From Alphaproteobacteria bacterium (GTDB lineage: Bacteria; Pseudomonadota; Alphaproteobacteria; DSM-16000; Inquilinaceae), in assembly GCA_028284045.1 (NCBI GenBank), contig JANQSN010000058.1, positions 183,347 to 247,346 of the forward strand: DNA of 64,000 nt, in the 5' to 3' direction. Below, piece after piece: positions 58,292-64,000 of the stretch (position 1 is its first letter; each line of letters begins with the position of its first letter). The notes under the pieces are model-generated. The model was given only the letters and a program-made list of their open reading frames with translations, ran no database searches and was not told the DNA's origin. Both the position numbers and the translations under genes were made by a program.

Positions 58292-59602
58292 TCATGGCGA
58301 AACGTCGTAGCCGAAGAGCCGGGGCAGGAAGAGCGACAGGTCCGGCCACAGCGAGGTCAGGAACACCACCGGCACATAGCCCAGCGCGATCAGCACCATG
58401 GCGGGCGGGATGACCTTGGTGACCTTCACGTTGCCGATGCGCGCGCCGAGATAGAGGATCGACGCATAGGGCGGGGTGACGCCGCCCATGGCGGTGTTGA
58501 CGCCCATGATCGCAGCGAACTGCACGGGGCTGACCCCGATCGCCTCCATCAGCGGCAGCAGCAAGGGCGCGATCAGGATGATGGCCGTCACGTCGTTCAC
58601 CACCATCCCCACCAGGAACAACAGGATGTTGATGAGGATCAGCAGGACGACCTTGTTCTCGGTGATGGTGAAGATGCCCTCCACCAACCGCTGCGGGATG
58701 CTCTCGTAGACGAACATCTGGCTGAGGATCATGGAGAACAGGATCATCATCATGATCGCGCCGACCGCGGTGGCGGCTTCCTTGCCGGCGGCCAGGAAGT
58801 TCGGCAGCTTCAAGCCCTTGTAGATCAGGAAGCCGACGGGAATGGCGTAGATCACCGCGACCGCGGCGGCCTCCGTCGGCGTCATCACGCCGCCGTAGAT
58901 GCCGCCGAGGATGAGGATCGGCATCAACAGCGCGGGGAAGGCGTGCCAGCCGCGGCGCACCACATGGCCCGACAGCGCGGACAGGGTCGGCTTGTCGTCC
59001 AGGACCAGGTCGAACTTCCGGCTCATCCACAGATTGATCAGCGAGAAGCACGTCATGATCAGCAGGCCGGGGGCCAGCGTCGCCAGGAAGCAGGCGAGGA
59101 TCGAGGTGTCGGTTACCCAGCCATAGACGATCATGGTGACCGAGGGCGGGATCAGGAGGCCGAGGATCGAGGAGTTGGCGATCAGCGCGGTGGCGTACTC
59201 GCGCGGATAGCCGCGCTTGGCCATCTCCGGGATCAAGAGCGGGCCGATGGCGGCGATGCCGGTCAGGCCGGATCCGGAGATTGCGCCGATCACCGCGCAG
59301 GAGACGGCCGCCACCACGCCCAGGCCGCCGCGGACATGGCCGATGAAGGCGTTGACGAAGCCCAGGAGCGAGGCGGCGATGCCGCTCTGCGACATGATCG
59401 TGCCGGCCAGCACGAACAGCGGGATGGCCAGCAGGACCGGGTTGCCGAGCTGCTGGAAGCCCCACAGCATCATGCCGCGCATGGTCACGTCGCCGACGAA
59501 ATACATGACCATCAGCGCCGAGCCGAAGCAGAAGGGCAGCGGCACGCCCAGCGTCAGCGTCACCACCAGTGCGGCGATGGCCAGGAGGGCGACCTCGATC
59601 AT
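58292..59602 (-). CDS. dctM: TRAP transporter large permease (DctM family)
   Basis: This 436-residue permease has twelve or so hydrophobic segments and the DctM order: P-L-F-V-L-A-G-T-I-M at about 60-69, G-A-I-S-G-S-G-L-T-G-I-A and M-T-P-T-E-A-A-A near the middle, and T-P-P-Y-A late. It is an ion-driven secondary transporter that works with DctP and DctQ. Its ATG overlaps the dctQ stop by four bases, which fixes the start at 59602. Confidence 0.94.
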   Translation of the reverse strand: MIEVALLAIAALVVTLTLGVPLPFCFGSALMVMYFVGDVTMRGMMLWGFQQLGNPVLLAIPLFVLAGTIMSQSGIAASLLGFVNAFIGHVRGGLGVVAAVSCAVIGAISGSGLTGIAAIGPLLIPEMAKRGYPREYATALIANSSILGLLIPPSVTMIVYGWVTDTSILACFLATLAPGLLIMTCFSLINLWMSRKFDLVLDDKPTLSALSGHVVRRGWHAFPALLMPILILGGIYGGVMTPTEAAAVAVIYAIPVGFLIYKGLKLPNFLAAGKEAATAVGAIMMMILFSMILSQMFVYESIPQRLVEGIFTITENKVVLLILINILLFLVGMVVNDVTAIILIAPLLLPLMEAIGVSPVQFAAIMGVNTAMGGVTPPYASILYLGARIGNVKVTKVIPPAMVLIALGYVPVVFLTSLWPDLSLFLPRLFGYDVSP

Positions 59603-60069
59603 GCCGGCGCTCCGGACCGCAGGCGGCGGATATGCCCGATGAGGTGCAGCGTGGTGTAGACCATCATCAGCGCCAGGCCGGTCACCAGCGCGATATCGGC
59701 ATAGAAGGTGGGGATGTAGAGGGTCGGGCTCTCGCGCCAGGTCCGCCAGGCGTATTCGGTGTAGGTCCAGGCCCAGCTCAACAGCCACAACCCGACCACC
59801 AGGCTGATGACCTCGCCGATGATCGCCAGGATGGTATGGCCGCGGTCGGTCTTGACGAAGATCTCCAGGACGTTGGCGCGGATATGGGTGTTCTCGCGCG
59901 AGGCGTTGACCGCGCCCAGGATGTAGAGCCAGAGCGTGGGGTAGAGCATCGTCTCCTCCAGCCCCATCACCGGCACTTGCAGGACATATCGGGTGATTAC
60001 TTGGACGAACTGGCCCAAGGCCACGATGCCGATCAACGTCGTCAGCAGGTATTTCGCCAGCGTGTCCAT
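59599..60069 (-). CDS. dctQ: TRAP transporter small permease (DctQ family)
   Basis: This 156-residue membrane protein has four helices and the DctQ pattern: V-I-T-R-Y-V-L-Q-V-P at about 24-33, E-E-T-M-L-Y-P-T-L-W-L-Y and A-S-R-E-N-T-H-I-R near 57-65. It is the first gene of the operon dctQ-dctM-dctP-oxidase(3)-ridA, divergent from a LysR gene across a 106-base AT-rich region. Confidence 0.9.
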   Translation of the reverse strand: MDTLAKYLLTTLIGIVALGQFVQVITRYVLQVPVMGLEETMLYPTLWLYILGAVNASRENTHIRANVLEIFVKTDRGHTILAIIGEVISLVVGLWLLSWAWTYTEYAWRTWRESPTLYIPTFYADIALVTGLALMMVYTTLHLIGHIRRLRSGAPA

Positions 60070-60121
60070 GCCCTCTCCCGCGTCGGGCTCTCGGCACCGC
60101 GCGCATCAAGAAATTTCACTG

Positions 60122-60145
60122 GACTTTGCCTATAAATCCAAAGTC
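60122..60145. promoter_or_regulatory. candidate LysR operator in the divergent promoter
   Basis: GACTTTG-cctataaatc-CAAAGTC is a perfect seven-base inverted repeat with a 10-base AT-rich centre. It lies between dctQ and the LysR gene in the most AT-rich part of that region. Its size and dyad shape suit a LysR recognition site. Further right, AATCGCGATT (60165-60174) is a second small palindrome. Confidence 0.55.
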
Positions 60146-60175
60146 AAAATATCTCTTGCTCCATAAATCGCGATT

Positions 60176-61147
60176 ATGACGGCCATGAACGTTTCCGTCC
60201 GCCAGATGATCACCTTCCGCGAGGTGATGCGCAGCGGCTCGATCTCGCAGGCGGCGCGCACCGTCCGGCGGACGCAACCCGCCGTCAGCACCATGATCGC
60301 GACGCTGGAGAGCGAGCTGGGGTTCAGCCTGTTCGTGCGCGAGCAGGGCAGGTTGGCGCCGACGCCGGAGGCCCGCTTCTTCCTGGACGAATGCGAGGCG
60401 ATCCTGGACCGGCTGGAGCGCACCGAGCGGACGGTCAGCCGGATCCGCGCGCTGGAGGCGGGCACGCTCAGGATCGCCTGTCACCCCGCGGCGTCGGGCT
60501 TGTTCCTGCCGCGTCTCTTGACGGACTTCCTGAAGGATAAGGAGGACCTGGAGGTCGCGCTGATCATGCGGTCGTCGGACGTGATCGAGGACCTGATCGC
60601 CTCCCAGCAATACGATATCGGGTTCGCCGAGACGCCGGAGCGGCGGGCGTCGATCGATCAGATCGACTTCGACCTGGAATGCGTGTGCATCCTGCCGGCG
60701 GACGACCCGCTGGCGGCGCTGCCGGCGGTCACGCCGGACGACCTCGACGGCAAGCCGATGGCCGCCCTGTTCGCCGAGCACGCCACGGCGATCCAGACCG
60801 CGGCCGCCTTTGCGTCGACCAATCGCCGGTTCAACCGGCGCCTGGAGTTGCGCACCTTCCTGCCCGGCCTGCAATTCGTGGCCGCGGGTTTTTGCTACAT
60901 GGTCTGCGACATGATCACGGCCTATAGCCACCTGATGCAGAGCCAGACGGCCGGCGACCTGGCGATCCGCCGCTTCCGCCCGCGCGTCGGCAACAGCGTC
61001 TCCATCCTGACACCGGGCTACGCCACGCCATCGCTGACATCGCGGGCGTTCGTGGCAAAGTTGGCCGGCGCGATCGACGCCATGGAGGCGGCGGTGGAGG
61101 GGTTGCTCGGTGGGGTGGCGGCGAGGGATGAGCGGGACCGTCTGTGA
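60176..61147 (+). CDS. LysR-family regulator of the TRAP/oxidase operon
   Basis: This 323-residue regulator has an N-terminal winged helix (M-I-T-F-R-E-V-M-R-S-G-S-I-S-Q-A-A-R and T-Q-P-A-V-S-T-M-I) of the OccR/NocR-like group. This group includes activators of opine catabolism in Agrobacterium, which agrees with the opine-oxidase-like genes it faces. The ligand-binding domain covers about 95-305. The ATG at 60176 and one at 60185 are both possible. It presumably responds to the imported substrate. Confidence 0.9.
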   Translation: MTAMNVSVRQMITFREVMRSGSISQAARTVRRTQPAVSTMIATLESELGFSLFVREQGRLAPTPEARFFLDECEAILDRLERTERTVSRIRALEAGTLRIACHPAASGLFLPRLLTDFLKDKEDLEVALIMRSSDVIEDLIASQQYDIGFAETPERRASIDQIDFDLECVCILPADDPLAALPAVTPDDLDGKPMAALFAEHATAIQTAAAFASTNRRFNRRLELRTFLPGLQFVAAGFCYMVCDMITAYSHLMQSQTAGDLAIRRFRPRVGNSVSILTPGYATPSLTSRAFVAKLAGAIDAMEAAVEGLLGGVAARDERDRL

Positions 61148-61262
61148 GGCGCATCGCCCCTAAGCCGGACACTCGGCAAGACCCTCGCGCTGTCGCGCTC
61201 GGGAAACCACCCTATCGACCGTCCACTGGACGCTCGATTGCGCTTCGCGAAACCGGAACGTT

Positions 61263-61338
61263 TGGCGTCCCCTAGGGGATTCGAACCCCTGTTGCCGCCG
61301 TGAGAGGGCGGTGTCCTAGGCCTCTAGACGAAGGGGAC
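61263..61338 (-). tRNA. tRNA-Glu, anticodon CUC
   Basis: The minus strand reads GTCCCCTTCGTCTAGAGGCC and continues to a 3' CCA. The acceptor stem pairs GTCCCCT with AGGGGAC, then a G discriminator, and CCA is encoded. The anticodon stem CCGCC/GGCGG holds loop C-U-CUC-A-C, giving anticodon CUC for GAG codons. The T-arm CAGGGG-TTCGAAT-CCCCT is standard. It is 76 bases with CCA. No integrase or attachment-like duplication is seen next to it. Confidence 0.95.
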
Positions 61339-61416
61339 CTGAAGGCCAAGAGGCGGTTGAGTAGCAGGAAGCGCCCCGCGATTGCAAGCCTGAGGGGCGG
61401 GCGGGCGTGCCGCCGG

Positions 61417-61731
61417 TCAGGGCGCGGCGGTGCCGATGGTGCCGACGATCCGGCCGGCGGCGGGGTCGACGACGATCACGCGGGTCGATCCGTCGGGCCG
61501 CTCGATCAGGAGGGCCAGCCGGTCGCCGACCCCGGCCATGGTGCGGACGCGTTCCAAGGGGGCTAGGGCGAGATCCAGGGCGTAGGGCGCCGCCTCCGGC
61601 CCCTCGTTGCCGTAGAGGTCGGCGATGCGCTGGCCCAGCGCCGCCACCAGCAAAACGAAGCCGGCGATCAGCAGGACGCCCATGGCGATCACAATGATCT
61701 TCAGACCCTTCAGGCCGATACCGCTCGCCAT
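61417..61731 (-). CDS. DUF6476 single-pass membrane protein
   Basis: This 104-residue protein has one membrane helix (about 11-32, I-I-V-I-A-M-G-V-L-L-I-A-G-F-V) and a soluble domain ending in V-V-D-P-A-A-G-R-I-V-G. The pattern corresponds to DUF6476, an alphaproteobacterial family of unknown function that usually lies beside rluD. The ATG at 61731 (AGGCGG upstream) is preferred over a GTG at 61734. It diverges from rluD. Confidence 0.8.
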   Translation of the reverse strand: MASGIGLKGLKIIVIAMGVLLIAGFVLLVAALGQRIADLYGNEGPEAAPYALDLALAPLERVRTMAGVGDRLALLIERPDGSTRVIVVDPAAGRIVGTIGTAAP

Positions 61732-61810
61732 CACCGCCTACCCCCAACCGAGCCGTCTGCCGCCGCGGGCCGGTGTTGACAGACCCGCCCGCGGGCCGTC
61801 AAGCAGGGGC

Positions 61811-62785
61811 ATGCCCTGTGAGGACGAGCCGCTCCGCGTCGTCGTCGAGGCGGCGACGGCCGGCCGGCGCCTCGACCAGATGCTGGCGGCCGCCGTGCCC
61901 CAGCTCTCGCGCAGCCGGCTGAAGGCGCTGATCGCCGAGGGGGCGGTGGCCAGCGCCGGCGCGGCGGTCGGCGATCCGGCGCTGAAGGTCCGGGCGGGCC
62001 AAATTTTCGACATCATGGTTCCCGATCCTCAGCCTGCGGTGCCGGCGCCGCAGGCGCTCGATCTCGCGGTGGTCTATGAGGACGACGCTCTGCTGGTCAT
62101 CGACAAGCCGGCCGGACTGGTGGTCCATCCGGCGGCCGGGCATGGCGACGGCACGCTGGTGAATGCGCTGTTGGCGCATTGCGGGGGCTCGCTGTCGGGG
62201 ATCGGCGGCGTGGTCCGGCCAGGGATCGTGCATCGTCTCGACAAGGAGACGAGCGGGCTGATGGTCGTCGCCAAGACCGACCAGGCCCATCGCGGCCTGG
62301 CCGGGCAGTTCGCCGACCGCAGCCTGTGGCGCGGCTATACGGCGCTGGTGCGCGGGGTGCCGCGCCCGGGCGAGGGCGTGATCGATGCGCCGATCGGCCG
62401 GTCGACCGGCGACCGCAAGCGCATGGCGGTCCGGCGGCGCGACGGAAAGCCGGCGGTGACGCGTTACCGGTTGGTGCGCGGCTTCGCCGGTCAGGCGGCG
62501 GAACTGGCGCTGCGCCTCGACACCGGGCGGACGCATCAGATCCGCGTGCATCTGGCGTCGATCGGCCATCCGGTACTGGGCGATCCGATCTATGGCCGGC
62601 GGCCGCGCGGGCGCGACGGGCGGGCGCTGGAGGGATCGATCGGCCGCCAGGCGCTGCACGCCGCGGAGATCGGGTTCCGCCATCCCGACGACGGGCGGGC
62701 GATGCGGTTCACCAGCGCGCTGCCCATGGACATGGCCGCCCTGGCGCACCATCTGGAAGCGCTGGGTGCGTCTATACCTGAGTAG
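61811..62785 (+). CDS. rluD: RluD-type 23S rRNA pseudouridine synthase
   Basis: This 324-residue RluA-family enzyme has an N-terminal S4 domain (about 18-68, S-R-S-R-L-K-A-L-I-A-E-G) and catalytic Asp144 in H-R-L-D-K-E-T-S-G. G-R-T-H-Q-I-R-V-H-L-A-S-I-G-H and G-D-P-I-Y-G follow. It isomerises uridines in helix 69 of 23S rRNA if it is RluD; the RluA/RluC alternatives are less likely given the S4 domain and the neighbour rpoH, the usual order in Rhodospirillales. Start at ATG 61811 with AGCAGGGG upstream. Confidence 0.9.
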   Translation: MPCEDEPLRVVVEAATAGRRLDQMLAAAVPQLSRSRLKALIAEGAVASAGAAVGDPALKVRAGQIFDIMVPDPQPAVPAPQALDLAVVYEDDALLVIDKPAGLVVHPAAGHGDGTLVNALLAHCGGSLSGIGGVVRPGIVHRLDKETSGLMVVAKTDQAHRGLAGQFADRSLWRGYTALVRGVPRPGEGVIDAPIGRSTGDRKRMAVRRRDGKPAVTRYRLVRGFAGQAAELALRLDTGRTHQIRVHLASIGHPVLGDPIYGRRPRGRDGRALEGSIGRQALHAAEIGFRHPDDGRAMRFTSALPMDMAALAHHLEALGASIPE

Positions 62786-62909
62786 CTGAGTATGGTATTC
62801 ACTGAGGCCAGTTGGACAAGCCGCGGCGCATGGCTGCGGTTGGTTGATGGGGCGGCGCCGATCTCCGGCGTATCCCCGCCGGCCGGTAACCTAGAATGAG
62901 AGTCGACTA

Positions 62910-63794
62910 ATGCCTTCGGTCCCTGCCGTCCCCACGCTCGACGCCGAGAGCAACCTCTCCCGCTTCCTGCAGGAAATCCGCAAGTTTCCGATGCTGGAGC
63001 AGCAGGAGGAGTACATGCTCGCCAAGTCCTGGCGCGAGCATGACGACACCGCCGCGGCGCACAAGCTGGTGACCAGCCATCTTCGGCTGGTCGCCCGCAT
63101 CGCCATGGGCTATCGCGGCTACGGGCTGCCGCTGGCCGAACTGATCTCCGAAGGCAATGTCGGGATGATGCAGGCTGTCAAGCGCTTCGACCCCGACCGC
63201 GGCTTCCGCCTGGCGACCTACGCCATGTGGTGGATCCGCGCCGCCATCCAGGAATACATCCTGCATAGCTGGTCGCTGGTGAAGATGGGCACCACGGCGG
63301 CGCAGAAGAAGCTGTTCTTCAACCTGCGCAAGCTGAAGGGCCAGATGCAGGCGATCGAAGAGGGCGACCTGCCGCCGGAGACGGTGCAGAAGATCGCCCA
63401 GCGCCTGGACGTGCCCGAGCACGACGTCGTCACCATGAACCGGCGCCTGGCCAGCCCCGACCACTCGCTGAACGCGCCCTTGCGCGCCGACGGCGAAGGC
63501 GAGTGGCAGGACTGGCTGGTCGACGAGCAGGAGAGCCAGGAAACCCAGCTTGCCGACCGCCAGGAGCTGACCAAGCGGCGCAAGCTGCTGCGCGATGCGC
63601 TGGGCACGCTGAACGACCGCGAGCGGCACATCCTGACCGAGCGGCGGCTGCGCGACAATCCGACGACGCTGGAGGAGCTGAGCCAGGAATACGGCATCAG
63701 CCGCGAGCGGGTACGCCAGATCGAGGTGCGGGCCTTCGAGAAGCTTCAGAAGGCGATCCGCAACGCCGCGGTGGAGGAGCGTCTGGCCTCCTGA
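62910..63794 (+). CDS. rpoH: heat-shock sigma factor RpoH (sigma-32)
   Basis: This 294-residue sigma factor directs RNA polymerase to heat-shock promoters. Region 2 has L-R-L-V-A-R-I-A near 58-65 and W-W-I-R-A-A-I-Q near 107-114. The RpoH box Q-K-K-L-F-F-N-L-R is at 132-140. Region 4 is at about 225-285 (E-R-H-I-L-T-E-R-R; G-I-S-R-E-R-V-R-Q-I-E). Alphaproteobacteria often carry several RpoH copies; only one lies here. The 124-base leader before the ATG could fold as a thermosensor, but I saw no clear long stem. Confidence 0.97.
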   Translation: MPSVPAVPTLDAESNLSRFLQEIRKFPMLEQQEEYMLAKSWREHDDTAAAHKLVTSHLRLVARIAMGYRGYGLPLAELISEGNVGMMQAVKRFDPDRGFRLATYAMWWIRAAIQEYILHSWSLVKMGTTAAQKKLFFNLRKLKGQMQAIEEGDLPPETVQKIAQRLDVPEHDVVTMNRRLASPDHSLNAPLRADGEGEWQDWLVDEQESQETQLADRQELTKRRKLLRDALGTLNDRERHILTERRLRDNPTTLEELSQEYGISRERVRQIEVRAFEKLQKAIRNAAVEERLAS

Positions 63795-63836
63795 GGTGCC
63801 GCACCTGAAGGTCCGCCGGCATACCCGGTTCCCGCG

Positions 63837-63860
63837 CCATCTCCGCGAAGGCGGAGATGG
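63837..63860. repeat. palindromic repeat after rpoH
   Basis: Ten-base arms CCATCTCCGC and GCGGAGATGG enclose GAAG, the same loop as in the left hairpin of the element at 32443-32565. A further GGAGATCTCC palindrome follows. The last 206 bases of the window hold no gene that I can support; the DNA becomes AT-richer toward the end. Confidence 0.6.
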
Positions 63861-64000
63861 CGGAGATCTCCCTCCGACTGTACGTTCGCCGACAGGGCCA
63901 GGGAGATTCCCGCTTTCGGATTCCTCTGCGAAAGGGGCGATTTGTTTCGATATGGCGTGTTGTAGTTGGTCTTGGTCGAGGTGAGAGAGCGGTGTGCGCG

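Noticed and set aside
61263..61338. tRNA-Glu as an integration site of a genomic island
   Set aside because: There is no integrase, no duplicated tRNA 3' end within the window and no composition change beside it.
62786..62909. ROSE- or fourU-type RNA thermometer before rpoH
   Set aside because: No stem masking the ribosome site could be drawn with confidence; the region is short and mixed in composition.

Overview
The window is a GC-rich, densely coded chromosomal segment of an alphaproteobacterium. It is most likely from the Rhodospirillales/Azospirillales side. The basis is the high GC at third codon positions, two PAS_5-type proteins, an RpoH with the alphaproteobacterial arrangement, a CnoX-LON-Trm112-DUF971 gene string, a DUF6476 protein, CcmAB and a prolyl-tRNA editing protein of the stand-alone type. 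No species is claimed. No phage, plasmid, insertion sequence or CRISPR array was seen.

Layout. 1-2.6 kb: partial PAS_5 protein, acetyltransferase coupled to a glycine-zipper lipoprotein, short-chain dehydrogenase. 2.6-6.1 kb: complete polar amino-acid ABC transporter operon. 6.1-8.2 kb: NIT-domain chemoreceptor. 8.4-13.6 kb: four-subunit sarcosine oxidase soxBDAG. 13.9-16.3 kb: chemoreceptor with a C-terminal PilZ domain. 16.5-24.3 kb: solitary urocanase, second PAS_5 protein, patatin, a divergent histidinol-dehydrogenase-like enzyme, a large MscS channel and a DUF1330 protein. 24.3-31 kb: lipoprotein, DUF1127/LysR divergent pair, ProX-type editing protein, CnoX-LON-Trm112-DUF971, a structured terminator region and ccmAB. 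31-37.5 kb: REC-EAL phosphodiesterase, hybrid kinase, monooxygenase/Fe-ADH pair.

37.7-54 kb is the most unusual block. A NarL-type two-component system has a periplasmic jelly-roll sensor. It is sandwiched between two giant genes: a 2221-residue LamG/calcineurin-phosphoesterase protein and a 2230-residue RTX/cadherin-like protein. No secretion system is encoded in the window. The architecture suggests a regulated cell-surface or extracellular-matrix system, possibly phosphate- or glycan-related.

54-61 kb: one minus-strand operon (TRAP transporter dctQMP, then a three-part FAD/2Fe-2S dehydrogenase of the opine-oxidase/hydroxyproline-dehydrogenase type, then RidA) under a divergent LysR regulator. 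The genes fit uptake and oxidative deamination of an N-substituted or D-amino acid. 61.2-64 kb: tRNA-Glu(CUC), DUF6476 protein, RluD-type pseudouridine synthase and the heat-shock sigma factor RpoH.

Recurring themes are c-di-GMP and chemosensory signalling (PilZ-MCP, REC-EAL, two PAS_5, hybrid kinase), oxidation of secondary amines (sarcosine, opine-like), and several dispersed palindromic repeats lying between genes. Both solute-binding-protein genes (ABC and TRAP) are followed by strong GC stem-loops without a T-tract.
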